NCBI GenBank assembly: GCA_964034945.1 | Contig: OZ035960.1 | Coordinates: forward strand, 52,012,706-52,076,705 | Reading direction: 5' to 3' | Source: Chrysopilus asiliformis | Taxonomy: Eukaryota; Arthropoda; Insecta; Diptera; Rhagionidae | DNA: 64,000 nt | The notes under the pieces: generated by a model | The model's database searches: none | What the model was told of the DNA's origin: nothing | Seen by the model: the letters and a program-made list of their open reading frames with translations, nothing else | Shown here: positions 33,561-44,539 of the stretch, piece after piece | How positions within the stretch are numbered: position 1 is the first letter of the stretch | How the letters are laid out: each line of letters opens with the position of its first letter | Position numbers and translations under genes: made by a program

Positions 33561-34119
33561 AGGCCGCATGTGTGTCAAAAGAGTTGGCCTACAATGCATT
33601 TCTTTTTATTGGTTTTTTTACAAAAAAGATGTTGCGATCTTTTTTTCAAAATTTTGGCAAGGGACATTGTAGCTCCTGATTTGATCCAAAATAAATATGG
33701 TCAACCTACTAATGGGGAGTCCAAGTAGTAATCAAAAATTAAATTTGACTTTAATCTCAATAAAAATATATTTTGGAAGCACATTTTATTTTATTGTTTT
33801 CAGGTTTATTTTTTTTTTTCAAAAAGTCTTTTCAAAACATTGAAGCTCAGAAAAATTGGCTATATGGCTATAGAAAGCTAGTGGCCTCTCAGACGAATAG
33901 ATATAAATATTATTTTTTATGTTGAAAAATTCTTAGCCTTATTGGTTTATTGCCCTCAAAAAATGCACAGCATATGTATATCTAAACCATTTTACATTTT
34001 AAAAATCATAACTTTTCTATCATGGACATTTTTAAAATATTTCATTTTTATGGTTATTATATAAACTACCAAAAGTATCTACCGCGATCTATTGTACAAT
34101 TTTATTCATAATGGTCAAA

Positions 34120-34196
34120 ATCGGTTCAGCGGCTTAGAAGTCTATAAGCCACATACATACATACATACATACATCCATTTTTATATATATAGATAA
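34120..34196 (-). repeat. Terminal tract of a Helitron-like or other element, with (CATA)n
   Basis: Reads AATCGGTTCAGCGGCTTAG then AGTCTATAAGCCACATACA, about six CATA units, then CCATTTTTATATATATAGAT. On the minus strand this is a TATATAAAAATGGATGTATG start, like the one at 55988. No matching 3' hairpin was found on the minus strand to the left. Confidence 0.4.
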
Positions 34197-34199
34197 AAT

Positions 34200-35124
34200 G
34201 AATTTATAGTTTGGGCTCGCCCAGCTTCCGATCACTTAAATCCCAATACACAAATCATTATCTTGTTGTGTATTTCTTAAAATTGTGTTCGGATTCAAAG
34301 CGACACCATCAAGGAATCGGTTAGGTAGCAAACGCGAAGAAATAAAAAAAACCGGGAGTCCAATATGTAGTGCTTGCTACACATGAATATATGCACATGA
34401 TATAATGAAATTGAAGTCTTTTAAAGAGGGTTAGATGGGGTATAAAAGTTGACATAAAAACAGATTTATGAAACGATACAGTAGCTCAAAATCAGTCAGA
34501 TAAAATCATATCGGAGAGAGAAAATATCGACAACCGTAGGAGGTGGCAGAACTACCGGTGATACCGAGATACAGTAGATACGTTTATCATCGGATTGGAT
34601 TACCAAACAACGCCTGAGATTATAAAAAAAATCGGTTTATGCTGATATTTGAATGATTTTAGTTCGAAATCGAATGCAAGATCCGTAATCATTTATATTT
34701 GAGCATCACATAATTGTCATATCTGGATTACGGTATAAAATCATAAACAACGATTAATAATGACAACCAACTTAGTTTCTGCTACCTTTTTTTAAAAAAA
34801 ACGGACGATAGACTAGCAGGCACAGTCAATTTAGGTGTGTCATCCGGCTACCTTTCTCAGGTACACATATTAACAATAATACGTTTGAATGTTTTAAAGA
34901 TTAGTGATTTATAGGAAGTTTAGTAGCGTTGGCCTACGTACAAATGCGATTTCAATCGAAACTGTCAGAATTGACAGTTTTTTATGGATTTTACATGGTG
35001 GCATCTGTGTATAATAAACTAGAAAATTAACAATTGATAAATGTTTCTTCGATCGCATACTGTTTCTACAACATTTAATATTCTTGATTTCGAAGAAGTC
35101 CATGTGAAACTTTGCAGAACGAAA
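34200..35124. other. No gene recognised
   Basis: AT-rich with short frames; nothing assignable. Confidence 0.4.
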
Positions 35125-35229
35125 TACATTGAAACCTCGATATCGTATACAGATATCAAATCAAGGAGGTATATTGTATCGAGGGGTATTTTCTGAGAGA
35201 AGAAAATATTGTTATGGTTTCAATTATCT

Positions 35230-35883
35230 ATATAATGTTATAAAATCGTTTAACCTGACTGACTGACTCATCAAAACACAGCCCAAACCCCTGAAACTAG
35301 AAACTTGAAACTTTCACAGTATGTCCCAACAATCACGTAAGCGCTCACTAAGGCGCTCACTCCGAAATTTTACCGCTAAGGGGGTAAACGGGGGGTAAAG
35401 GGGGTTTGGGTGTTTTTAAACCATGTTTTTTGCCATAAATCCTGCTCAATACGAGGCTGCTCAAGTTTCACTCGGGGGTTTTCGGGGTCGCTGAACACGA
35501 ATCCGGTGTTAGATTTTCGAAATTAGAAACGGAAGGTCCTGTAAGGATAACGCAAATATCCTTTTTCCCATTTTTTCCGGGGAAAAATGGCATTAGGAGG
35601 TTTTTGGGGTCGCTGATCACGAACCCAGTGTTAGAAATTCAAGACTTGAATTAGAAGGTCCTGCAAGAAAAACGTAAATATCATTTTCCCGGTTTTTCCA
35701 GGGAAAAATTGCATCAGGAAGTTTTCGGGGTCGCTGATCACGAATCCGGTGTTAGACTAATTCGCAACGGACAGTCCTCCGTTGAAGATTTTTCTCAAAA
35801 GTTTTTAGGTTCTATCCGGATTTCTTCGTATTCTAAAACTTATACAAAAAACTTAACCCGACAACGACGGGTATCCAAGCTAG
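35230..35883 (+). mobile_element. Helitron-like non-autonomous element, copy 3
   Basis: The best copy of the family. It opens with ATAAAATCGTTTAACC and CTGACTGACTGACT. It continues with CAGCCCAAACCCCTGAAAC and the G-run motif at 35380-35410. Then come three tandem units of about 115-125 bases, each with GGGGTCGCTGA.CACGAA.CC and AGAAGGTCCTG or GGAAGGTCCTG. It ends with hairpin ACCCGACAACGACGGGT and terminal CTAG followed by T. A 3' hairpin just before CTAG-T is the Helitron signature; the class is inferred from it. Confidence 0.7.
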
Positions 35884-36007
35884 TTAATAATATAGAACAC
35901 ATTTTTTAATCTTTTATTCATTAAGAAATGTATTCTATATTATTTTACGTTTCATCCAAATCGGACCATTACTTTTCGAGTAATTGTCAAAAAACTAAGG
36001 TGACCAT

Positions 36008-36608
36008 ATTTATACCCGTATGGTGAAACCAAAGGGTATATTAACTTTGCCTTACCGTTTGTAAAGCCAAGATCCCGTCATCGCACAAAAAAATGAATTA
36101 CACCAGTGTGTTTAGAATGATGAAAAAAGTTGAATTTAGTCCGTCCGTCTGTCCGTCTGTCTGTCCGTCCGTCTGTCTGCCTGTGGCGCGGATTGCGGGC
36201 CCACGGATTGAGCTAGAGACTTGAAATTTTTCGCAGATCCGTTTTTCGTAAAATGCGAGGCTAAGTTCGTTAATGGGCAAAAATGGACCATTAGGGGGTG
36301 GGGAGGGGGGTGGAGGGGGGGGGGGGGGGGGGGGGTACCCCCCATACGAACGAAATCGTTTTTTGTGAATATCTCAAAAACGGTGCATCTTATCAAAAAA
36401 GTGCAAGAACAAAAGTTATTTAGGATATGATTCTACATAAAACTCCCATACATCAAAATCCGATTGGAATAAATTTTAAAAAATCTTATTGGAAAGTTTG
36501 ACTTCAAAGTGGAATTTTGGTACAACTGTTCGAATTTTGATACGAATATCACCATACGGGTCTCCAATGATTGCCAGATTGGCAATTATAGCTTTTGTTA
36601 TGTTTTTT
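36008..36608 (+). repeat. Element E copy 2
   Basis: Near-identical to copy 3 over long stretches. Inverted pair ACCCGTATGGTGA (36014 area) and TCACCATACGGGT (36549 area). It ends after the hairpin ATTGCCAGATTGGCAAT and TATAGCTTTTGTTATG. Carries the G-tract at 36315-36335. Confidence 0.8.
36315..36335 (+). repeat. 21-base G homopolymer
   Basis: An unbroken G run within a G-rich 45-base stretch, followed by TACCCCCC. Length may be affected by assembly. Element E copies 1 and 3 have only short G runs here. Confidence 0.8.
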
Positions 36609-37064
36609 GGGTCAATCCGGGACAAGATGAGAGCGCCGCGGTGAACTATTGAATTGGAACACTAACGAAACAACAAAAAGAAAGAAAATCTTTATTCGGA
36701 CGAAAACCAAGGATAAAGCATTAACTATTGTGCGAAATTTTTTAAATAAAATCCTATGTGAAGATTTAAATCAAGAGCTATACAGCCCGAAGCGAAAATT
36801 TGCTTAATTTTTTGTGCTCTTTACATTCCATAAATAATAGCGACGAACATTGTAAAATCAGCAATAAACAAAAAAGCGCCGCAGGTGCATTTTTTTGGAC
36901 ACCATTTGTGAAAAATCGTTATTATGATAACACTTGATTGAAAAATCCGAAACAAAAGTTTTGCTCCCGGGACGGCAGAAGATTCTGATTCCGATACTGT
37001 CCCTGCCAAACTGGGACGTATGGTCACCCTACAAAAATGGATTTTTTGCATGAAATCCCCTCTA

Positions 37065-37440
37065 ATGCGGCGGTCACACGACGCTGTTTTACCTCTAGCA
37101 AGTAGCAAAACAGTGGTTTGACATTTTAATCTGGGAGATTTTTTAAATAATAAACGTAACACACAAATTTAAATAAATAAACGTAAAAAAAACGTAACTT
37201 ACAATAAACAAACTTTACCACTTATCAGACTTTTGACAACTCAGAAACCATGCGACAGGGTCACGTGATCCCTAGTAGCGCTGTCAAAGTAGAACGCTGC
37301 TTCACTAGCGCTGCTAAAATCATCACGCTGCTGCTGGTAGTAGCAACGCACTAGGGTTCACACGGTGCTGGTGAAATGGCTGCTAACAGCCAAACAGCCA
37401 CTAGCGCTGGCAAAACAGCATCCCCTTAAAACCGAACGTG
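37065..37440. repeat. CG-rich repeat block, possible Harbinger-type MITE
   Basis: Repeated and inverted words: GGTCACACGACGCTGTTTTAC, TTCACACGGTGCTGG, CTAGCGCTG and CAGCGCT in both orientations. Composition differs sharply from the flanks. I could not define matching termini or a duplication. Confidence 0.4.
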
Positions 37441-37589
37441 TCGAATATTTTCCATTAATCTAAGAATGTGCAAAGTTTCGTTAAAATCGGAGAGTGACAC
37501 TTCAGTAGATTTGCTTGTGAGTGTGACGTTAAACAAAATATACTCTATCGAGAAGAATACAGTACAGTATCGAGGTTTCAATGTACATA

Positions 37590-38785
37590 TCTTTTCGTTC
37601 TATGTTTTAAATAAAACATGATATCCATGGTTTGTCAGTTTTGGATATCTAATAGGAGGATGTTGACTGTTTCGAATGAATTGCACATACGGGAATTATT
37701 CAAAACACATGGGGATGTATTTACCAATCTACACGCGTTTATATATACACAGCGATAGTTCGTCTATGATAGAATTTATTAATTTGCATGTTACATTATT
37801 CACTTTTAGTTTTTGATTAATGGATTTTAGCGGATTAGGTTTTTAAATGAAATATTTGTAGACAGTTTAAATCTAAGCGTATATATATTTGCCGGCTGGT
37901 TAGTTTCGTCTTGATTGGACAGAAGGCAGTTTATAAATAATAAATTATTATGTTCGAATTCTTTAATTTTCCATTCATATCATAAAGTAAAATTAATGGA
38001 TAAAATATGTTAATTTATATGAATAATGTCAGTTAGACCATTAACAGGTTTATACAAAGTTATTTAATAACAATTACTTTTTTGTCGAAACTTCATATGC
38101 TTCGTTGTTTTTGTTATTCAATCCACCACAATCTCCTTGGATGAGGAAAACGGGCTAAAAATGTTTGAAAAAAACAATTTTGTATCAAAAAGCGTGCAAA
38201 AAATGTTTTTTTCTTACAAATGAGACTTAGCTGATTTTATAATTTAATCTTTATATCAATGGCCACAAATATAGGTATTGTAGGATACAAAACTTCGTTA
38301 TTTGAAAAACCCGACGAATTCAAAAACTGTGATGAAAGATTCTTAAACCCAGGACTGACACCTAAATCTGATTCTATTAAATTCAACATTTTACAAAACC
38401 AATTCGTCTAAAAAAATCTAGCCGTTTTTGCTTTATAATAAATTTAATTTTGGTAAAGATTAGCCAAAATTAAAAATATTTGTGAAAATTTCGAAATTTT
38501 TTCATTAAACATCAAATTTACTCATGGACCCGTCGTGGACGGGATTATGTTTCTTTCAATAAGGGGATGTCCATAAAATATATCACGCTAATTTTCAGCC
38601 TTTCAAGCTCTCCTCTCACTTCGTCACGATTTTTCGTCATTTTATCTGTGAAGTTTAGTATCGATGATTTTTTAAGATATTTTAATCCACGCAAGCGCAA
38701 TCACCGCGCTTTTCCCTTTTTGTTTTTCCTCGTCATTGCTACCACGTTTTCTAGAAAAAAGTTTGTAAATCGGTAACCTGTCAAC
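37590..38785. other. No gene recognised
   Basis: Contains a GGGGATGTCCATAAAATATATC stretch near 38563, a word also seen near 20250 in altered form. Nothing else assignable. Confidence 0.4.
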
Positions 38786-38789
38786 AGAC

Positions 38790-39660
38790 ACTCCCATTAG
38801 AATATTATGTATGGAATGTTGTGCAAAATTGTAATCCAACCACTTTTTTATTACTTTTTCGAAAGGACGCACCGTTTTCGAATAAAAAGTCAAAAATATG
38901 TTTTAATTGTATAGGGGAAGTGGTGAGGAGTGGCCTGATTGAATTTTTATGTGTGAATTTGTCTGTAAGGATGTATTCTAAATACTTGTTATCTATTAAC
39001 TTTCTCGATTCCAAGCACCATTTTCAATCAAATAAAAAAAACGTATTCCTTATATAATAATATTATATGGCAGCAATGAAGATGTGGTCCGATTAAATTT
39101 TAGTGTATGGAAAATTTATGTAAAAGTAAATTAGACCGAATAGTGAGGGAGTAACTAACGGGAGTTGGTAAAGTAAATCCAAATCCGAAGGCTAGAATTT
39201 ATTGGCTTTTGTTAATTTTTAAAAACCATTTTCGGAAGAGAAAAACTTAAAAAAAAAGTCTGTCTATCTGTCCGTCCTTGGATACCATAACTTTCGAAAA
39301 GATTCAGCTACAAAATTGAAATTTTGTATAATTACATTTCTCGTAAATGGTAAACCTGAGTTCTTAAACGAACAATTTTCTCGAGGACGGTGAGTCGTAT
39401 TGAAAAATTTATAAAGATATAATATGTCTTAAATATGATTTTACATAACTTATTTGTACGTCAAAATCCAGTTGGACCACTCCTTTCCGCCATCCCACAA
39501 TAAAAGAATTCTTTTTTTTCTGTTTCAAATAATTCATGATGATAAAACGTGTTTAGAATATGATTTTACATAACCGTTCCACCCATCAAAATGCAATTGG
39601 ACACATCCTTCTCCCATACAAATGGCTTTTCTTACATGAAAATTTTGTCTGCTTCATATA
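38790..39660. repeat. Repeat family H units in inverted arrangement
   Basis: Units read forward from about 38790 to 39140 (GCACCGTTTTCGAATAAAAAG, ATAGGGGAAGTGGTGAGGAGTGG, TGTGTGAATTTG). They read backward from about 39250 to 39660 (CTTTCGAAAAGATTCAGCT, CCAGTTGGACCACTCC, AATATGATTTTACATAAC). This is a head-to-head arrangement of the family seen at 14740-15370. Confidence 0.6.
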
Positions 39661-39812
39661 GAGTATTTGACGATTGGCTGCTGCTTTTCTTATGCTTTTC
39701 AATTCAGATGAAAGAAAAATTACAAATGTGCAAATAGTTTTATTGGGATTAAACCTACAATGAACAATTTCGGATCAACAAATCTTATTTTTATTGAAAT
39801 TTGGCACTCGAG

Positions 39813-40583
39813 TAGTGATGCAAAAATATCGAGTTTTAACCTCGATGTTGAACAGGCCGATATATCGAGGTATCGATGTTGTTATTCACGATGTTAGAAC
39901 ATTACTCTTCATAAAATTAGTAGAGAAACTAATTTTAGGACTAGAGGGACTAGTTTTTAGATAGATTTAATATAGCCACTCTACTTAAAGATTTGTTTGA
40001 ATTTCCTTTGGTATCAATTTTCGGTTTTATCTTTCTACAAGATTTCGCAAGAAATACCAGAGCTAGCCATGAAATTTTACAGAGAAGTTTGGTCCTGATG
40101 TGGAAATCCGTTAACCGGAAGTAACCAAAACGGCGGCTTTTTAAAAACTACGATTTCGTTATTTGCGATTTATTCTGAAACTAACCATTTTCCAGTAGGC
40201 TTATGTGTTACAAAACTTGGAGACAATAAAATTTGCTACATTTATGCCTTTTACTAGAACTCCGTATCCTAAGCCGTTATGAAGATATGTCGGTATTTCA
40301 AAAAAAAAATAGTTTTTTGCGAATATCTCGAAAACTAACGGGTTTTTGGTGGTTCAACGTATAAGAAGAATTAAACCGGTGTTAATTCTACCTGGGTGCA
40401 CTCCACCCACAGTAGAGCATCCGCCAGGTGGCTAAATTATTTATTAAATTTAACCTTTTCAAAACATCGGGACACATCAAGGTATCGATGTTTTCAGGAC
40501 GAGATTTTTTGACATCGATGTCGCCTTAAAAAAAACATCGATTTTCGATATATCGAGGTTTTATGAACGATGTTGCATCCCTA
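39813..40583. mobile_element. hAT element with ATCGA-rich sub-terminal motifs
   Basis: Ends TAGTGATGCAAAAATATCG and CGATGTTGCATCCCTA, a hAT-type terminus. Flanks CACTCGAG and CACACGAA share six of eight bases. Sub-terminal words GATATATCGAGGTATCGATG, GGTATCGATGTT and CATCGATTTTCGATATATCG recur at both ends. The interior has a fragment of repeat I (40193-40376) and no transposase. Confidence 0.75.
40193..40376 (+). repeat. Repeat I, partial copy 1
   Basis: Shares GACAATAAAATTTGCTACAT, CCTTTTACTAGAACTCCGTAT, AAGCCGTTAT and CGAATATCTCGAAAACTAACG with copies at 43522 and 47400. Confidence 0.7.
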
Positions 40584-42795
40584 CACACGAATGGAGTTTG
40601 TGGATGTATCAATAGAAAAAAAATTAATAAAAAAAATTAATCCGTTTAAATTTTTCGAGAAAACTGTAAATGAATTTTCCAATTTTCTCAAATCTCAAAT
40701 TTTTTCAAAAAAACTATGTTTGGTGGCAGATACATGATTTTCGTGCCAAAACTCAATAAAATTGCACACGCCGACACTCAATTTATTGCACTTCAATTTT
40801 TGCTTAGCTGGCTACGAATCTGAGTGTGGTTTGACTGTATAAACTCTGAGGTTTACTCATACATACCCAAAAAATCAAGCCATTCAAAATAAGGTGAACC
40901 AAAGTACCGAAAAAAAAAATTGGTGGGCGCGAATTATATGAGAAAAAAGTATTTTTAAGATTTTTTTGAGAACTGAAAATAACGGCAAATTTTTGAAGAA
41001 ACCGAAAATTCAAAGACTTCTTGAAGTAACGAACGTTCTAATGGCGAAATCGAATCACAGATTTAGAGTATGCTCTATTCTGGAGTCGAAGAGTGCCTGC
41101 TTTATTCAATACGATTTTGTTCGAAAAAAAATTGTCAAAACTTTCGATTCGGTTCAAAATTTAGATCGCGCATTTTTCGAGCAAAAAGAGCGGGCCATTC
41201 GAATACGTCATACGTTAGGAGCTTTGCAGGGTCTAGTTCTCCTTTGAAGCAAAAATTCTTTAATTTTGAAAAATTCTGAAAATTATTATTTTTGGATATT
41301 TTTTTTAGATTTTCTACCGACCTCAGATACGTCCAGGTTAAACAGAATTAGGTTACAAAACCACTGTGCACTAAATAAAAGCATTTAAAAAGGTTAATCA
41401 GATGTCAACTTACAAAAACTATCAAGACCAAACATTAGTCAAAAAAAATTGAAGATGGACAAAAACTCAACAAAAGAAATAATCCTTGAAGCCAGCCCAA
41501 CTGCCGATAATCGCTAATATCAGAGAATTATGATCGGTTCATATTCTTTCCTGGGATTCCAAAAAAAAACTGATCCTGTTTGTCAAAATCTTGGCCGGAT
41601 CCTTCCTTGGCCAACTACTAAATAATAGCAGAAGAAAAGCCCAAATAATGAGCCTGTCAGGAACTCAAATCACTAATTCTAATTCTTGCTTATCGTCTTT
41701 CATTCAGTAAATTTCAGTATTTTCCAAGGTTCCTTTTAAAAACGACAGACATTCGACTCCCTGTTATGTCCCGAATCTGAAAAATATTAAACTAATGCCG
41801 TGTAATCTGAGCCTATAGTTCTGCTCTTTTGTCATTCGTTGCGTATAAAAAGTACTGCAATAAAGGAAAAAAAGAAAACTGCCAAGGATCAAGCGAAGAA
41901 TTAGTTTCAGAATGCGACCATGTGTGTTGATCCTGGTGTCTCCTGAAAAGGTCGTCAATCACAGATTTTCTAAGGATTATGTGAGTTTGAAGAATGAACG
42001 AAACGTCTACATTGGACAACCGAAATGTATTTGACACATTTTATACATATAGCCTATAGGCCATAGTCGTCGGTTCAGTCTACACATTCTTGTAGGTCCC
42101 ATTTTAGTTGGTAATCTTGTAGTTTTTTTCTAACGTCGTCGTTGTCATCGTGTAATATCTGCATTTTTGTTAAGTACTTTGGCACTTCCTGGGCCAAATA
42201 AACATTTACTTAAGCAGGAAATTTTCATTCCGAAGGGGATAAACTACGAGGCTTATGACATTTTGATGGCTCGCCTGTCTAAATATTCTTCTCGCATGTC
42301 AGAAAGGTTTTTAGTGGCTTTTTATGTTATTCCATTTTGACATGACATTTTGCATATTGGCTGCCTAAAAGGACCTCGTTTTAAATTTGGATAACTACAG
42401 TTTTTTTGTTATTTTTAGATAATTGGCTCAGATAGTGAATTTGTTGATTCTACGAGCATAAAGGAAACTTGTATTATTATGGATGAGTTGATTTTTAATT
42501 TTCCAGCTCTTAAAATTGTTTTTGTTATGGAAAAACTTAAATTGGATTTTATTTTGCTTATTTTTTGCCAGATTATATTTTATTTATTTATCAGCAGATT
42601 GATTACACAGTCCGACATTTGGTAACTTTTTGGGAACTAAAATCATATCGACCGGTGTTATCCTTTGCAATTAAAAATTTCCATCAAAGGTTTAACTTTG
42701 TATTCGCGTTTCTAAATTTTCTTTATTCCTTGTGAAAAACGTTCTACCATAGGTATATTAAAAATTCTAAAATTCAACCATACCAAAGTCCGATA
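40584..42795. other. No gene recognised
   Basis: A 93-codon frame at 40966-41247 (+) has no recognised motif. Several short frames at 41760-42040 are also unrecognised. No element ends were found. Confidence 0.4.
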
Positions 42796-42799
42796 AGTT

Positions 42800-43316
42800 T
42801 ACTCTAGTACCAGGAAAACCGAGCCATGCTCGGCCACCTCAAAGTCGTCCTTTTGCTGAAATTTTGGAGAGGTGAGACCTATCGATCTAGATAGGTCTCA
42901 CCTCTGTTAGAAAAAAACACGCAATATATTAGAAAAACACAGTCTAATCCACCTAACGGTGAGACGATACCTTTCTTACATAATTAAACTTCATATGACG
43001 AATATAATTGGGTATAATGTTGATTTTTTTTTATATAAAAACATCAGGTTTGTAGTGGAAAAGTCAGGTTTGTCGTGGGAAAATCGAAAGCCCTTAGCCC
43101 CCTTAGTGATATTGTAAACTTTCATTAAGATCGGTCCACCCAATTCGAAGATAACAGGCGAGGGGTATCGAAGGGGAATTTTCTCAGGGGTGAGACCTAT
43201 CTAGATCGATTTCTTGTCCCCGAAAATCCCTAACCCCCAAGTTTCGTGAAAATCGTTAGGCGGGTTTTCGAGATCGTTTGTGCAGACAGACAGACATTCC
43301 TCGTATTAGGATTTGT
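42800..43316 (+). repeat. Dispersed element J copy 1
   Basis: Starts AGTACCAGGAAAACCGAGCC and ends GACAGACATTCCTCGTATTAG. Shared blocks with 59065-59600 (opposite strand) include AGCCCTTAGCCCCCTTAG, CGAGGGGTATCGA.GGG, GAGACCTATCTAGATCG and AACGATTTTC / GAAAATCGTT. A CCGAG..CTCGG hairpin lies close to the left end. Class uncertain; a Helitron-like mode is possible. Confidence 0.65.
42868..42905. repeat. Perfect 16-bp hairpin with 6-base loop
   Basis: AGAGGTGAGACCTATC, loop GATCTA, then the exact complement. The word also appears once at 43189-43209 as GTGAGACCTATCTAGATCGAT, and in copy J2 as a single half-site. Confidence 0.95.
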
Positions 43317-43395
43317 GCCATTATTTTATTAAAGTGGCCAATTTTCTTAAAAACAGTAAAACGATTTGTGCGGAACTCTGCCATGACATAGGCTA

Positions 43396-43518
43396 CACGG
43401 AGATAAATAATAGGACACATTCCTACAAAAAATTGTGATAAATTAAACAATGGGTTTTTTGTAACGATTCCCTAAAAATATGGTATTTATCCTAAAATTT
43501 TGGGGGAATTTCCTATTT
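43396..43518. mobile_element. MITE family B copy 2, right end lost
   Basis: Begins TA-CACGGAGATAAATAATAGG and continues CAAAAAATTG and ATTCCCTAAAAATATGG. Matches the reverse of 14451-14615. It is cut at CCTATTTC, where repeat I begins. Confidence 0.7.
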
Positions 43519-43705
43519 CAGTAGTCTTATGTATAACAAAAGATAGACAATAAAATTTCCTACATATCTGCCTTTTACTAGAACTCCGTATCCCAAGCCG
43601 TTATCGAGACATATCGGTATTAAAAAACAATCAGTTTTCTGCGATTATCTAGAAAAACATCGGGTTTTTCGTAGTTTAATGTATGAGCTGAATTGAAGGG
43701 AATAA

Positions 43706-44219
43706 GCAGTGGGTGGATCAGGAGAACCAACAACTTTGGTCCATGTGCCAGATCGGCACTATACAACAAAGGAATTATGGGGTGGCTTAAATGCAAACCT
43801 TACTAAGAGCCTCTTAAATCTGGAACGGAATCCCCTTCGTCTAACGACTTGGATTCTAACTGGGCACTCCCTCCTGAAGAATCACGCCTTCAAGATGAGG
43901 CTGGTGGATAATCCACAATGCAGGCGATGCGGGGAAGAGCAGAAAATGGAGGAGCATTTCTTGTGTCGCTGTCCAGCCTTAACCCGTCCTCGCGTCAAAT
44001 GCTTCGACCATCCCTTTCTATAGGAATTCCATGAGGCAGGAACTCAGGTCTGGGAGCCGATTCGGAAATATATAGCACTGTCGGGATGGCTAAACAACCG
44101 TACTTGTGCTCAACCTGCTCCAGCGAGGGACATCGGAGGTGTACAATGGGCCCAACTTAAGGCCTACGTGCGTGGGGTTCCGTTGTGAGCCCCCATCCTA
44201 TCAAACCAACCAACCAACC
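43706..44219 (+). mobile_element. 5'-truncated non-LTR retrotransposon with 15-bp TSD
   Basis: AATTGAAGGGAATAA lies at 43691-43705 and again at 44220-44234. Between them is a 514-bp insert holding the end of an ORF2 and a 3' tail of AACC repeats (44204-44219). The paralogous repeat I copy at 48063-48077 has the uninterrupted site AATTGAAGAGAATAA. 5' truncation, a 3' simple-sequence tail and a long TSD are classic target-primed reverse transcription. Confidence 0.93.
43709..44188 (+). pseudogene. LINE ORF2 C-terminus (zinc-knuckle tail)
   Basis: Reads HYTTKELWGGLNANL, then TGHSLLKNHAFKMRLVDNP, CRRCGEEQKMEEHFLCRCPA. The TGH..L..H...M.....P.CR.C..E..T..H.LC.CPAL pattern is the conserved region after RNase H in I/R1/Jockey-like LINE ORF2 proteins, with a CCHC-like zinc ligand set (C, C, H, C). 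An in-frame TAG at 44021-44023 interrupts the frame, which then continues in the same register (EFHEAGTQVWEPIRKYI, LSGWLN) to a TGA at 44186-44188. Reverse transcriptase and endonuclease are absent because the copy is 5'-truncated. The ATG at 43711 area is not a true start. Confidence 0.85.
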
Positions 44220-44539
44220 AATTGAAGGGAATAATATTTGCCACAATTTTGTCTTTAACTTTTATCCGTTATATTTTACCGTTATTGGAATATTTTCATT
44301 AAAAAATAGATTTTTTTGACTTGCTTGCAAATTAACGGTTTTTCGAAAAAGTTATTAAAGGCAGAATTAAATGTATTAGAATTATTTACATATCTTTTAC
44401 CGTAAATCGATATCTTTTACCGTTATTTACGATTTTGTAAAATAAAAATTCATATGTTTATGTAAACTAATATTTTATTCGTCAGTTAAATTGTGCAGAA
44501 ACGTATATTTTGTATAAGAAAGTCAAGTCCTAAGATGCA

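Larger units (their letters stand above)
35996..37031. mobile_element. hAT-like family G copy containing element E
   Basis: Left end TAAGGTGACCATA and right end TATGGTCACCCTA. Flanks CAAAAAAC and CAAAAATG agree at six of eight bases, fitting a decayed 8-bp duplication. Inside are TCAATCCGGGACAAGATGAG, GCGCCGCAGGTGC and TCCCTGCCAAACTGGGACG. Element E lies just inside the left end. Confidence 0.65.
35127..37584. mobile_element. pogo/Tigger-like TA element filled with other elements
   Basis: Inverted ends CATTGAAACCTCGATATCG and GTATCGAGGTTTCAATG with TA at 35125-35126 and 37585-37586. Such GAAACCTCGATA ends and TA targets are typical of pogo/Tigger relatives of Tc1/mariner. Own sequence is visible only near the ends (about 35127-35225 and 37440-37584). 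The interior holds a Helitron-like element, hAT-like family G with element E inside it, and a CG-rich palindromic block. No transposase remains. Confidence 0.75.
43522..44536 (+). repeat. Repeat I copy 2, interrupted by a LINE
   Basis: Left part 43522-43705 and right part 44220-44536 align with 47400-48366 (for example CCGTTATATTTTACCG, ATTTTATTCGTCAG, TTGTGCAGAAACGTA, TTTTGTATAAGAAAGTCA). The LINE insertion at 43706-44219 separates the parts. Confidence 0.8.

Noticed and set aside
36136..36430. Overlapping frames rich in P, G or RRTD
   Set aside because: They translate the G-tract and the GTCC-rich tract of element E.
40966..41247. 93-codon frame as a possible small gene
   Set aside because: No recognised motif, no splice or promoter context, and common length for chance frames here.
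41990..42025. Second GAAACGTC-containing hammerhead-like word
   Set aside because: TTGAAGAATGAACGAAACGTC lacks a stem II helix and the CTGANGA core, so it is treated as chance similarity.
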